Below, in pieces: positions 1-8,634 of a stretch of 64,000 nt of DNA (within the stretch, counting starts at the first letter, position 1; every line of letters starts with the position of its first letter). The DNA comes from Pontibacter pudoricolor. GTDB taxonomy: Bacteria; Bacteroidota; Bacteroidia; Cytophagales; Hymenobacteraceae. Under the pieces are notes generated by a model. It had not been told where the DNA came from and ran no database searches. It was given only the letters and a program-made list of their open reading frames with translations. Where the stretch lies: the NCBI RefSeq assembly GCF_010092985.1, contig NZ_CP048106.1:1674001-1738000 (forward strand), in the 5' to 3' direction. The translations under genes and the position numbers were made by a program.

Positions 1-583
1 CGATGCGCACGGCATCCGCTGGTGGCAACTGCCCTTCGTTTATAAAGCGGCGCACGTTGCTGTATGATGCATTGTCCACGTCGATAGAGAAAGTTGAGAG
101 CGGGTTCTTTTTAGCTTCCAGGAAAATACTTTCCGGCAGGTGCTGGTATTCTTCTGTGTTGAATACGGGCGGGGCGTAACCGAATGTTGCCTGATCTGCC
201 ATCACGGATACTCCAGCTACTTTGCCGGCTAAGGCTCTGCTTCTTCTGCCCTGGGCTGTAACTATTACTTCTTCCAGTTGTCGTCCATCAACTTCCAGGG
301 CAACATTAATAACTGAGTCTTTTTTTATAGTTACATCTTTGCTCTTATAGCCAATGTAGCGGAACGACAGTGTCTTGTCAGAGGCTGAAACCAGCAATTT
401 ATAGTTCCCGGCTGCATCAGTAGCGACGCCTTTGTTTGTACCTTTTATAGTTACAGCAACGCCGGGCAGTGGCTGCGCTGTAGCATAATCTGTTACTTTA
501 CCGGTTATAGTTCTGGTCTGCGCTATAGTTGTGATGGATATCAGCAGCAAGCTGAAAACGAGTAAGTAGATGTGCTTTTTCAT
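1..583 (-). CDS. vWA domain protein (YfbK-like) with N-terminal CarboxypepD_reg domain, partial
   Basis: Only the first 194 or so codons are in the window; the gene runs off the left edge. Residues 1-22 form a signal peptide ([14 protein letters not shown]...IAQ). Residues about 24-105 are a CarboxypepD_reg-like beta-sandwich ([43 protein letters not shown]), the fold found at the start of many Bacteroidota outer-membrane proteins. A short KVAGVSV stretch, like the start of a TonB-receptor plug, follows. The segment [20 protein letters not shown] with [11 protein letters not shown] is the typical N-terminus of YfbK-type von Willebrand A proteins, so the missing part should hold the vWA domain. 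It is divergent from the sigma factor at 702, which suggests shared regulation. The molecular role is unknown; the family assignment is firm from motifs. Confidence 0.85.
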   Translation of the reverse strand, partial: MKKHIYLLVFSLLLISITTIAQTRTITGKVTDYATAQPLPGVAVTIKGTNKGVATDAAGNYKLLVSASDKTLSFRYIGYKSKDVTIKKDSVINVALEVDGRQLEEVIVTAQGRRSRALAGKVAGVSVMADQATFGYAPPVFNTEEYQHLPESIFLEAKKNPLSTFSIDVDNASYSNVRRFINEGQLPPADAVRI

Positions 584-701
584 GGCTGTTCGTGTTTGGT
601 TTCCCTCATGATGCAGCACGCCACACGATTCCATAAATAAATATTAAAAATTTTTAATTGATCGTTTTTGTGTTTCTTTAAATCTGGATCTCAGCACAAT
701 T

Positions 702-1289
702 ATGTTTCTAAAGTTTTTCAAAAAGGCCGACCCACCCGACGACCTGCAGCTGGTGCAACAGTACCGGGCTACAGCCGATATGGATTGCCTTGGCGAGCTT
801 TTTGAACGACATACCGAAATGGTGTACCTGGTTTGCCTGAAGTACCTGCGCGACGAGGAAGAAAGCAAAGATGCTACCATGCAGGTTTTCGAGAGCCTGA
901 CCGAGCTGTTGCTGAAACACGACATTGCTAATTTTAAAAGCTGGCTGCACGTTACCACTAAAAACCATTGCCTGATGCAGCTGCGGGCTAAAAAAGGAAA
1001 AGAACAGGTACGCTTAGAAGATGCCTCGCCGCCGTTTATGGAAAACAGCGATCTTTTTCATCTTAGTGATGCCGAGCAGAAAGAAGAGGACGAAAAGCTG
1101 CTGACACAGGGCCTGGAAACTTTGCCGCCAGAACAACGAACCTGTGTAGAGCTGTTTTACCTGCAGCAAAAGAGTTATAAAGAGATTGCCGGACAGACAG
1201 GCGGCGACCTGAACAAAGTAAAAAGTTACATACAAAACGGGAAACGGAACCTGAAACTATACATGGAGAAACACCATGAACCACGCTAA
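702..1289 (+). CDS. ECF-type RNA polymerase sigma factor
   Basis: 195 residues, the usual size of an extracytoplasmic-function sigma factor. Residues about 20-90 match sigma region 2 (DCLGELFERHTEMVYLVCLK, then a DA-x-MQVFE segment for -10 recognition). Residues about 135-190 match region 4 with its helix-turn-helix (LPPEQRTCVELFYLQQKSY, EIAGQTG, KVKSYIQNGKRNLK). The stop codon lies 14 bases inside the next gene, which codes for a zinc-binding membrane protein, the standard sigma/anti-sigma arrangement. It should direct RNA polymerase to a small regulon, perhaps including the divergent vWA gene; this target is inference. Confidence 0.9.
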   Translation: MFLKFFKKADPPDDLQLVQQYRATADMDCLGELFERHTEMVYLVCLKYLRDEEESKDATMQVFESLTELLLKHDIANFKSWLHVTTKNHCLMQLRAKKGKEQVRLEDASPPFMENSDLFHLSDAEQKEEDEKLLTQGLETLPPEQRTCVELFYLQQKSYKEIAGQTGGDLNKVKSYIQNGKRNLKLYMEKHHEPR

Positions 1290-2622
1290 CCACCACATAC
1301 ACTTCGGTGCAGACGGGCACCCGACCCTGGAATTGCTTCGGCAATACCAGGAAGGCTTGCTATCGTCTGCCCTGAGCCACCGGCTGGAGCGCCACCTGCT
1401 GGACTGTGAACTATGCACGGATATAGCCGAGGGCATGGCTTTATCAGATGCTACCCAAACCAAAGCTGCCGTTTCCGATATTAACCAGCGTTTAACTATA
1501 TCTAAAGAAAAACACGGAACTGCAGCCTGGTATTCTGACTGGCGTGCCGTAGCCGCTGTATTTGTGCTTCTCTGTTCGGCTGTAATGGTATTTTATTATC
1601 AGTATACCAACTTACAAAATGGACCTGAAACTATAGTTGTAGAAAAAGCTACTGAAAAGCCTGAAACTATAGCTCCGGAGCCAACTATAAACTACGCGCC
1701 TCCTATTGCTACGCTGGATGCTGAGGTAACTGAAGAAGTAAAGCCCACTCAGCCTATAGATAAACCAAAACTGAATACAGCTAAAACTATAGTTGCTGCT
1801 GATCCGCTAGACAAGTTTATAGCTGGTGACGAAGTAATTCTGGATGAAGAAACTATAGCTAAAATTGCAGATGCAGATATAACTGAGTCGGTAGCTTTGG
1901 GAGAGGTTACATTTGATTTCAAAGCTGACAGCACAGCAACTATAGCTACTGTAAAACCAAAAGCCAGGGCAGCTACAGCCCCGCCAATGAGTCTTCAGCG
2001 CGCTTTGGAAGGACAAGTGGCCGGCGTTTCTGTTCAGCGAAACACCGATGGGTCCACTGTTATTCGGGGTAAAGTTACTGATACTGAAGGCTTCCCGTTG
2101 CCGGGCGTAATGGTGCAGGTTAAAGGAACTATGCAAGGCGTTTCTACAGATAAAGATGGCAACTTCTCGCTACAAATGCCTGAAGGTAAAAACATATTAA
2201 CCTTCCGCTACATCGGCTTCGAAACCAAAGAGCAGCAAATTGAAAGCCCTTCTCAGTTACTGGCCATAAATCTTGAGCCAGATAACAAACAACTATCAGA
2301 AGTAGTGGTAACAGGTTACGGTATAAGCGCAGCTACTCCGGTTATAAAAAAGCCCGAGCCAACTATAGGCCGACGCGCCTACAAACTCTATTTAAAAAAC
2401 GAGCAGCGCCCACTAAAAGCAACAACAAAAGGCAGAGCTATAGTTGGCTTTACTGTTTCTGAAAACGGTCAGTTAGAAAATGTGCGGGTATTACGTAGCC
2501 TGAATACTGAAGCCGATGCCGAAGCAATAAGATTAATACAGCAAGGTCCGGCCTGGGAGCCTGCCATGCAGAATGGAAATCCTGTGTCGCAGCAGGTGAA
2601 GGTAGTGGTTAGGTTTAGGTAA
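1276..2622 (+). CDS. Membrane anti-sigma-like protein with CarboxypepD_reg and TonB C-terminal domains
   Basis: 448 residues in one chain. Residues 40-47 hold an HxxxCxxC zinc motif (H40, C44, C47) as in zf-HC2 anti-sigma domains. A single membrane helix lies at about 90-108. A linker rich in Pro, Thr and Glu (110-235) is full of ACTATAG-coded TI pairs. Residues 246-253 (GQVAGVSV) look like a TonB-plug start, 262-345 are a CarboxypepD_reg-like domain ending in SEVVVTGYG, and about 368-448 are a TonB C-terminal domain (YKLYLKNEQRPL, GFTVSENGQLENVRVLRS, WEPAMQNG). It overlaps the sigma gene by 14 bases and is surely co-transcribed. Inferred role: holds the sigma factor at the inner membrane and senses a periplasmic or TonB-linked signal. 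The combination resembles FecR-type signalling but the periplasmic half is different. Confidence 0.8.
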   Translation: MNHANHHIHFGADGHPTLELLRQYQEGLLSSALSHRLERHLLDCELCTDIAEGMALSDATQTKAAVSDINQRLTISKEKHGTAAWYSDWRAVAAVFVLLCSAVMVFYYQYTNLQNGPETIVVEKATEKPETIAPEPTINYAPPIATLDAEVTEEVKPTQPIDKPKLNTAKTIVAADPLDKFIAGDEVILDEETIAKIADADITESVALGEVTFDFKADSTATIATVKPKARAATAPPMSLQRALEGQVAGVSVQRNTDGSTVIRGKVTDTEGFPLPGVMVQVKGTMQGVSTDKDGNFSLQMPEGKNILTFRYIGFETKEQQIESPSQLLAINLEPDNKQLSEVVVTGYGISAATPVIKKPEPTIGRRAYKLYLKNEQRPLKATTKGRAIVGFTVSENGQLENVRVLRSLNTEADAEAIRLIQQGPAWEPAMQNGNPVSQQVKVVVRFR

Positions 2623-2632
2623 AAATAAAGTT

Positions 2633-2683
2633 ATTCAACTCATTTTGTTTGCTGTTTAATACAACCAACAAAATGAGTTGAAT
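2633..2683. terminator. Bidirectional terminator hairpin
   Basis: Perfect 17-bp inverted repeat (2633-2649 with 2667-2683, arm ATTCAACTCATTTTGTT) with a 17-base loop, placed between the convergent anti-sigma and lipoprotein genes. Confidence 0.75.
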
Positions 2684-2688
2684 TGTAA

Positions 2689-3966
2689 CTATAGACTAGC
2701 TCTAACTCTAACATATTGTTTCAGTTTTCTCTCCTTTAACTTCTCAGGGCTAAAAACATACGTAAAGAAATCCTGGTAATTGTAGCCTGCAGCGCTAGTT
2801 AACGAAATTCTATTTGGACTGAAAGTACTTAAATCCTCGTTTTTCAAAAGCTTAGGGCTCAAGTTATACAGGAACTCCTCTGCATTAAAAGATGTAATAT
2901 CTGCTGGAAGCTGTACCAACCAGGTGCTATAAAGTTTGCTCCTTTCAGAAGTTAAGATTAAAGAATAATAAGTCGGTTTTTCTTTAGGAAACTCAATACT
3001 GAAGTTTTTGAACGTTTTATTAACAATACTATAGTTTGGTTTGGTAACGGAGTTCAAATCAGTTGGTATATCTTTTACAATGTTATAGAAGAGATATAAA
3101 TTTTGATTTTCATCGACAAGCCCCACTCTTAATTCGTACTCCTTAAAGATCTGGGATGGATACATTAGGTGATGAGAGGGTTTATCAAAATTTGGATAAT
3201 TCGATCTAATACTTCCAGTATTATAAAGCTCTAATGGATCCGTATATGAATCTGCTTGCTGATAAGCGAATAAGTTTACTGAATGAAAAGTAAAACTTTG
3301 CGGCAATATAAAATTATGTTTCACCACATTCCCTGCCTCAGCTTGATCTACAATTACATCTCCGCTTGAGACTTCCTTAAAAAAGTATTTACCTAACTCT
3401 GGTAAAAGAAGATAGGTCATGCTGCTAGGCATTGTTCTGTCATAGTTCACTGAAAGCACACCCGAAGATTGTATACTGCTAAACCCATAGTTGTTAGTTG
3501 CGGCGAAGTACTTTCCATTGTATGGCTCAGAAACAGTATTGTCTACTGGCAAAGTATATCTTATAACACTTCTGCTTTTTGTTGAACTTGAATAAGTTTT
3601 TTCCAAATCAAAATTTTCGAATGCATCACTAATCTGCCAGTTATTTGGATCAACCTGAATAAAGGAATTAACTACAAAGTATGCCGGATCTATATCTGTG
3701 TATTTAGTAACAGTTGTAATATTGATTTTTTGCTGTTCAGACTTAACCTGCAATGTGTGAACAGGGACAGATGAGCTTAAAAGAGTATCTAGCAATAGTT
3801 TTCCATCCTGTTGGGAGATGAGCACTTCATATTCCGTAATGGACGGCGCCGGGGAATTAACTTTAATATTAAACTGATTCATGGATGCCGGCACAGGGTC
3901 TACGCTTTTATCACATCCTACTAAAAAAAGGCACATAAAACTCACATAGAGTAGTTTCGTTTTCAT
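2689..3966 (-). CDS. Hypothetical lipoprotein, AT-rich
   Basis: 425 residues with a lipoprotein signal peptide (MKTKLLYVSFMCLFLVGC, lipobox Cys at 18), so it should be anchored to an outer or inner membrane. The rest is low in recognisable motifs: mixed beta-strand-like sequence with many Ser, Tyr and Asn. I do not recognise a family. The base composition is clearly more AT-rich than its neighbours, and the octamer AACTATAG/CTATAGTT occurs only about once inside it (near 3030) plus once at the stop codon, which suggests recent acquisition. No gene partner is evident: both neighbours are separated by spacers. Confidence 0.7.
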   Translation of the reverse strand: MKTKLLYVSFMCLFLVGCDKSVDPVPASMNQFNIKVNSPAPSITEYEVLISQQDGKLLLDTLLSSSVPVHTLQVKSEQQKINITTVTKYTDIDPAYFVVNSFIQVDPNNWQISDAFENFDLEKTYSSSTKSRSVIRYTLPVDNTVSEPYNGKYFAATNNYGFSSIQSSGVLSVNYDRTMPSSMTYLLLPELGKYFFKEVSSGDVIVDQAEAGNVVKHNFILPQSFTFHSVNLFAYQQADSYTDPLELYNTGSIRSNYPNFDKPSHHLMYPSQIFKEYELRVGLVDENQNLYLFYNIVKDIPTDLNSVTKPNYSIVNKTFKNFSIEFPKEKPTYYSLILTSERSKLYSTWLVQLPADITSFNAEEFLYNLSPKLLKNEDLSTFSPNRISLTSAAGYNYQDFFTYVFSPEKLKERKLKQYVRVRASL

Positions 3967-4223
3967 AGAGATTAGAATTGAGGTTAAAAGATCAATTAGT
4001 TCTTATTGTAAATCCAATGTTGGAGTATAAGATATCTTAATTGTATCAGGTCAATACTAAATAGAAGTCTTAAGCGAATATAGTATAATTTATTTATACC
4101 CTTTTTAACTATGTTCCAATAACTTTCCCATTTCAAAGCTGAAAGCATTAAAATAATTCGTATTATTTAATGATTTGCCATAAAGCAGGACCGTATAGCT
4201 ACAAACACAAACAAACTTAACCT

Positions 4224-4508
4224 ATGGAACACGAAGTAAAGCACGACCAGGACGACCTGCGTTTTTATATAGTAATAGACGAGGAAGAAGCCGAATTGAC
4301 CTATAGTTACACCGAAGAAGAATACATGGACTTTGACCACACCTTTGTGCCGGAAAGTGCACGCGGACAAGGCATAGCCCATAAATTAGCGCGCCACGGC
4401 CTCGATTTTGCCCGCGAAAATAACTGCAAAGCTATTGCCTCCTGCCCTTCCGTAGAAGCCTTTGTAAAACGCAACCCCGAGTATAACGACATCATGGTGT
4501 GGCCTTAA
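4224..4508 (+). CDS. GNAT-like N-acetyltransferase, YidJ/NATD1 family
   Basis: 94 residues, the usual length of the small single-domain GNAT proteins (COG2388). The acetyl-CoA loop is visible as FVPESARGQGIAHKLARHGL (residues about 47-66), followed by DFAREN, KAIASCPSVEAFVKRNPEY, the conserved family C-terminus. The substrate is unknown. The ATG at 4224 is preceded by an A-rich leader without Shine-Dalgarno sequence, as is normal in this phylum. Confidence 0.85.
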   Translation: MEHEVKHDQDDLRFYIVIDEEEAELTYSYTEEEYMDFDHTFVPESARGQGIAHKLARHGLDFARENNCKAIASCPSVEAFVKRNPEYNDIMVWP

Positions 4509-4629
4509 TTGGGGCGAGCAAACTATAGGTAATAAAAGCAGTTTCTGTATTCAAAATTTCGGATATTTGCCTGTAACTAATGCAAACACGCGCTGCACGT
4601 TAACCGGTGTTAGCCGCTAAAACTATACT

Positions 4630-6093
4630 ATGAACGAAGAAATAAGAGAACTTGAGCCGAAAGCGCTCTGGAACTACTTCACCGACCTGAATGCCGTACC
4701 ACGTCCGTCTAAAAAAGAAGAGCGGGTGATACAGTTTATGAAAGATTTTGGCAACAGCCTGGGCCTGGAAACGCAGGTAGATGAGATCGGAAATGTGATC
4801 ATTAAAAAGCCGGCCACTGCTGGCATGGAAAACCGCCAGACCGTATTGCTGCAAAGCCACCTGGACATGGTACACCAGAAAAACGCCGACACTACTTTCG
4901 ATTTCAATACACAAGGCATTGAAATGTTTGTGGAAGGCGACTGGGTAAAAGCAAAAGGCACCACGCTGGGCGCAGATAACGGTATTGGTGTGGCTACGAT
5001 CATGGCCCTGTTGGCATCCGACAATATCCCGCACCCGCCACTGGAAGCTCTTTTTACCATAGACGAAGAAACCGGCATGACCGGTGCTCTTGGATTGAAA
5101 GGTGGTATGCTGGAAGCCTCTATCATGCTGAACCTGGATACCGAAGATGATACAGAACTAACGATTGGTTGTGCAGGCGGTGTAGATGTAACCGCAACCG
5201 GAACCTATAGTTCAGAGAATGCTGCTGCTAACAGCACAGGCTATCGCTTGAGCATTAAAGGTTTAACTGGTGGTCACTCAGGCATGGACATTCATTTGGG
5301 TCGTGGCAACGCGAACAAGCTGATGAACCGCATTTTGTACCTGGCTGCTGAGCAGTTTGGCGTGCAGGTTGCTGAGATTGATGGCGGCAGTTTACGCAAT
5401 GCGATTCCCCGTGAGTCGTTTGCCATAGTTGCTGTGGCGCAGGACAAGGCTAAGGCTTTTGAAGAGTTTGTAGCTTCACAGAAAGACATTCTGAAAAAGG
5501 AATACAACACAACAGATCCGAACCTGGAAGTTGCCATTGAAACTACAGCTGCTCCAACACAGGTACTGGCCCAGGATTTCCAGTACAAATTACTACGCAG
5601 CATTTACGCCTGCCCGAACGGCATCTACCGTCTTAGCCCCGACATCGAGAACCTGGTGCAGACCTCGAACAACGTAGCCCGTGTGCTGGTAAAGAATGGC
5701 GAATACAGCATCCAATGCTTAACCCGCAGTTCTGTTGATTCTGAGAAAATGGACCTGGCCAATGCTATTAAATCAACTTTTGAGTTAGCAGGTGCTTCCG
5801 TTACGTTTAAGGGCCAATACCCGGGCTGGACACCACTTCCGGGCGCGGCAATCGTTCAGGTAATGAGCGACCTGTACCGCGAACTGTTTGATGGTGAGCC
5901 ACATGTAAACGCATGTCACGCCGGTTTGGAGTGCGGTATAGTTGGGGGCAATTACCCGGGCATGGAAATGATCTCGTTTGGTCCGAATATTCGTGGCGCG
6001 CACTCCCCTGACGAAAAAGTGCAGATCAGTTCAGTACAGAAATACTGGGGCTTTTTGCTGGAAACGCTGGAGCGCATCCCGGTGAAAGTTTAA
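4630..6093 (+). CDS. pepD: Aminoacyl-histidine dipeptidase (Xaa-His dipeptidase)
   Basis: 487 residues, the family length for M20-type PepD. The enzyme hydrolyses dipeptides such as beta-Ala-His and other Xaa-His in the cytosol. Metal ligands and catalytic residues are in place: H77-L-D79 (QSHLDMVHQK), D116 (GADNGIG), E146-E147 (IDEETGMTGA), and H/D motifs further on (HSGMDIH, HAGLECGI, PNIRGAHSPDE). The lid domain lies in the middle. It ends just before a strong terminator, so it is probably transcribed alone. Confidence 0.95.
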   Translation: MNEEIRELEPKALWNYFTDLNAVPRPSKKEERVIQFMKDFGNSLGLETQVDEIGNVIIKKPATAGMENRQTVLLQSHLDMVHQKNADTTFDFNTQGIEMFVEGDWVKAKGTTLGADNGIGVATIMALLASDNIPHPPLEALFTIDEETGMTGALGLKGGMLEASIMLNLDTEDDTELTIGCAGGVDVTATGTYSSENAAANSTGYRLSIKGLTGGHSGMDIHLGRGNANKLMNRILYLAAEQFGVQVAEIDGGSLRNAIPRESFAIVAVAQDKAKAFEEFVASQKDILKKEYNTTDPNLEVAIETTAAPTQVLAQDFQYKLLRSIYACPNGIYRLSPDIENLVQTSNNVARVLVKNGEYSIQCLTRSSVDSEKMDLANAIKSTFELAGASVTFKGQYPGWTPLPGAAIVQVMSDLYRELFDGEPHVNACHAGLECGIVGGNYPGMEMISFGPNIRGAHSPDEKVQISSVQKYWGFLLETLERIPVKV

Positions 6094-6118
6094 ACCTTAA
6101 CACTGAAGATTTAGTTAT

Positions 6119-6151
6119 GAAAGCGCCTGCTACAACAGGCGCTTTCTTTTT
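6119..6151 (+). terminator. Rho-independent terminator after pepD
   Basis: Perfect 11-bp stem (6119-6129 with 6136-6146, arm GAAAGCGCCTG) with a 6-base loop followed by TTTTT. Confidence 0.85.
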
Positions 6152-6158
6152 ATCTTTG
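6151..6158 (+). promoter_or_regulatory. Bacteroidota -7 promoter element TATCTTTG
   Basis: Exact match to TAnnTTTG, only five bases before the ATG at 6164 and directly behind the pepD terminator. A transcript starting there would be almost leaderless. No clear -33 TTG is visible because the terminator occupies that place. Confidence 0.55.
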
Positions 6159-6163
6159 CACCC

Positions 6164-6808
6164 ATGAAAAACTGGATCATCCGTTATAGTTTCTTTTTTG
6201 CTGGTTTGTTGCTGTTTGGGTTTGCTAACGCGATGGCTGTGAAAGTTAAATACCTGGGCCTGCATCCCTGGGAAGTGCTGAATGTGGCTCTCTTTCAGAA
6301 ATTTGGTTTTACTATTGGTACCTGGAGTGTGCTGGTGGGCCTGGTAGTGATAGTGATTGCCTGGTTCGTAAACCGCAAATACATTAACATTGGTACTTTC
6401 CTGAATACGCTGCTCATTGGCCCGTTTATGGACTTTTTCCTGTGGCTCGATTTTCTTCCGGAAGCTACCCATGGCTGGCAGGACTATGCGCTTTTGTTCA
6501 TGGCTATACTTATCGGTAGCGTTGCGGGTGGTTTGTATGTATCAGGTGGCGTTGGTGCCGGCCCACGCGATGGGTTTATGCTTTCCTTATCTGAACGTAC
6601 GCGCCTTACCGTAAGCCAGGCCCGGATAGTGGTAGAGTGCATTGTCCTTGTTATCGGTTTTTCGTTAGGTGGACCCATTGGTATTATCACGTTCCTTTAC
6701 ACATTTATACAAAGCCCATTGTTCCAGATCACGTTACGGTTCTTCCAGAAGCTTCGGATTTTCTTAACCGAGGAACCCGCTCCCGAAAAAGTACAGGTTA
6801 AACAGTAA
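6164..6808 (+). CDS. YczE/YyaS/YitT-family membrane protein
   Basis: 214 residues with five or six membrane helices. The family motif is clear around residues 127-160: SGGVGAGPRDGFMLSLSER, then TVSQARIVVECIVLVIGF and LGGPIGIITFLY. YczE-type proteins are integral membrane proteins of unknown transport function. The C-terminal tail (TEEPAPEKVQVKQ) is charged and cytosolic. The gene stands alone between a terminator and a large non-coding repeat. Confidence 0.85.
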   Translation: MKNWIIRYSFFFAGLLLFGFANAMAVKVKYLGLHPWEVLNVALFQKFGFTIGTWSVLVGLVVIVIAWFVNRKYINIGTFLNTLLIGPFMDFFLWLDFLPEATHGWQDYALLFMAILIGSVAGGLYVSGGVGAGPRDGFMLSLSERTRLTVSQARIVVECIVLVIGFSLGGPIGIITFLYTFIQSPLFQITLRFFQKLRIFLTEEPAPEKVQVKQ

Positions 6809-6829
6809 GGTTTGTAAAAGTCTATAAAT

Positions 6830-7770
6830 CAAAAACTACCCTCACCCCAATCCTCTCCTTCTGAAGAATCCCCCTGCCCAAAACGGGAAGGAAAATAAAA
6901 GTGGAGCTATAGTTCTATAGTTAAGTAACGCTGGCGCGAGCGTCCCCGCTCGTGCCTTAAAATGGTGTTGAGTCTCCTGACGCAACTGGCCCGGCAGGGG
7001 CAGGCATTGTCTGAACCGGGATTAAGTGAGATTTAAAGGATTTCTGGGATTGGGCTACTGCTTTAGTTGCAGCTAAAGTTTTATAGTTGGCTTTTTACCC
7101 CTTCCCAGCCTTCCCCTTCAAAAGAGGGTCCCTACCCCCAAAACAGGGAAAAGGAGCTTTACAGGTGTCGCTATTGTTTTGGATGTTATTCTATAGTTGG
7201 CGTTTTAACCCACCCCTGCCCCTCCCAAGAGGGGAATTTCTGTTGTTGCTATAGTTGGTAGCTATCGTTCTATAGTTACTGTTTGTCATCCCTTTGCCCC
7301 CTTCGAAGGGGGACTTTCTGCTACAACTTGTCCATCTGTCATTTCGACGAAAGGAGAAATCTGAATTAGCTATAGTTACAGACCAGGATCGGACAGGTCG
7401 TGACCTGTCCCTACGGAACTACCACCACGATAGAGCAATGCAACTATAACTTACCACTCAACCATAGTTTAGCTATCGAACTGATCACAGTCTTTGGGTT
7501 GAGCGCCTTTGCTTTGTTGCGGTGCCGCAAGGCAGCCCGAGGTACGAGGGTAGCAAGAAAGCAGCAGCGCGATGCCCTTAACGAGGGCCCCTACCCCCAA
7601 GACGGGGCCTCCCGGCCGTGAGGGCACCAAAGCCAACTATAGAAAGATAGGTAAGTGAGCTCCCAGGATTGAAGGTAACTATAGAAGAAAAGGCTTGGTT
7701 CGGATAGTAGAGTAGGAAACTATAGCACTCAGATTTCTCAAGAATGTTCGAAATGACAAAAGCCGAACTA
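6830..7770 (+). repeat. Composite intergenic repeat, copy 1
   Basis: The 1.1-kb spacer 6809-7940 holds no credible gene. It is a mosaic of short repeat modules also found in the same order at 40165-40975 and 44940-45845: a CGAGCG/CGCTCG hairpin (6937-6952); a TCTGAACCGGGATTAAGTGA module (7012 on); C-rich blocks such as CCCCTCCCAAGAGGGG; GTCATTTCGACGAAAGGAG (7338 on); the palindrome GGACAGGTCGTGACCTGTCC (7391-7410); a structured core (about 7488-7634) closed by CTTTGG/CCAAAG; and an inverted ...GTTCGAAATGAC box (7728-7758). The octamer CTATAGTT/AACTATAG is scattered throughout. Open frames inside do not agree between copies, so coding is unlikely. Confidence 0.85.
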
Positions 7771-7940
7771 TAGCACTCAGATTTCTCATAACTGCGCCGG
7801 CTCTTTTCAATTATTACCCCAAGAATACACGAAAAGACAGAGAAGAACTATAAAACTATAAGCTTACATAACCTGTCCGAAATCTGGTGTTATTCGTTTA
7901 AATAACTGATAATCAAATTATATAACCAAATATTTAAGCC

Positions 7941-8396
7941 ATGAACTTAACACACGATATGCACCGCGTGGAGCGATGGGCAGACACCCATCATCCCATC
8001 TGGCTCGACTTCTTAAGAATCGGACTTGGTATATTTCTGATGATAAAAGGCTTTATGTTTGTGCAGGACACAAGCGCACTTTTCAGTATAATGCAGAAAA
8101 GCCAGTTCCCATGGGTTTCTATCGGTCTTGCCCATTATGTGGCATTTGCGCATTTGGTAGGCGGTTTCCTGATCGCGATTGGCCTGATTACGAGAGTTGC
8201 TATTCTGTTTCAGATTCCGATACTACTGGGCGCTGTTTTCTTTGTAAACCCGGAACACGGTTTTTACTCTGAGAACACCGAACTCTGGTCATCTGTTATT
8301 GTACTGCTGTTGCTGATCGGTTTTCTTATTTTTGGCTCCGGTCGCTTCTCAGTAGACCACCTCATCCGTAAACCACAAAACGACTGGCTTTATTAA
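7941..8396 (+). CDS. DoxX family membrane protein
   Basis: 151 residues with four membrane helices. The pattern WLDFLRIGLGIFLMIKGFMF at residues 20-39, followed by AHLVGGFLIAIGLITR and a third and fourth helix, is that of DoxX/DoxD-like proteins, membrane subunits often linked to redox or sulfur metabolism. The precise role here is unknown. The gene stands alone between repeat-rich spacers. Confidence 0.85.
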   Translation: MNLTHDMHRVERWADTHHPIWLDFLRIGLGIFLMIKGFMFVQDTSALFSIMQKSQFPWVSIGLAHYVAFAHLVGGFLIAIGLITRVAILFQIPILLGAVFFVNPEHGFYSENTELWSSVIVLLLLIGFLIFGSGRFSVDHLIRKPQNDWLY

Positions 8397-8399
8397 GTT

Positions 8400-8516
8400 A
8401 GAAAGTTAAAAAGTTTAGAAGTTAGAAAGGTGTAGAGACGCAATATTTTGCGTCTTGGCGGCTACGAAGCTTAAATCCTGTTAATCCTGTAATCTTGTAA
8501 ATCCTGATTCAGACAA
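8400..8516. repeat. Small dispersed repeat modules downstream of doxX
   Basis: Three short modules in a row: GTTAGAAAGTT-type sequence, seen again near 29052 and 52744; the hairpin AGACGCAA-TATT-TTGCGTCT (8436-8455), seen again at 52928; and ATCCTGTTAATCCTGTAATC with AAATCCTGATTCAGACA, the reverse complement of the TCTGAACCGGGAT module of the large composite repeats. Confidence 0.6.
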
Positions 8517-8602
8517 TTAAACCATAAAACCATTTAGCAATTTAGCCATCTAACAATTAACAATTAAATCTCTTTTTCTCATTTTTGTAAAGATGCGTAT
8601 GG

Positions 8603-8610
8603 TACATTTG
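8603..8610 (+). promoter_or_regulatory. Candidate -7 element TACATTTG
   Basis: Fits TAnnTTTG, 24 bases before the start codon of the AMP-binding ligase gene. A TTTTTG lies 15 bases upstream, slightly closer than the usual -33 spacing. Confidence 0.45.
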
Positions 8611-8634
8611 TGTATCTGCTAACGCCTGCAAAAG

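Noticed and set aside
7067-7621. Short open frames in composite repeat 1 (also 40522-40803 and 45247-45848)
   Set aside because: Frames and stops are not conserved between the three repeat copies, while base pairing is.
6809-7940. Insertion sequence remnant with transposase
   Set aside because: No transposase motif or frame found in the spacer or in the two other copies.
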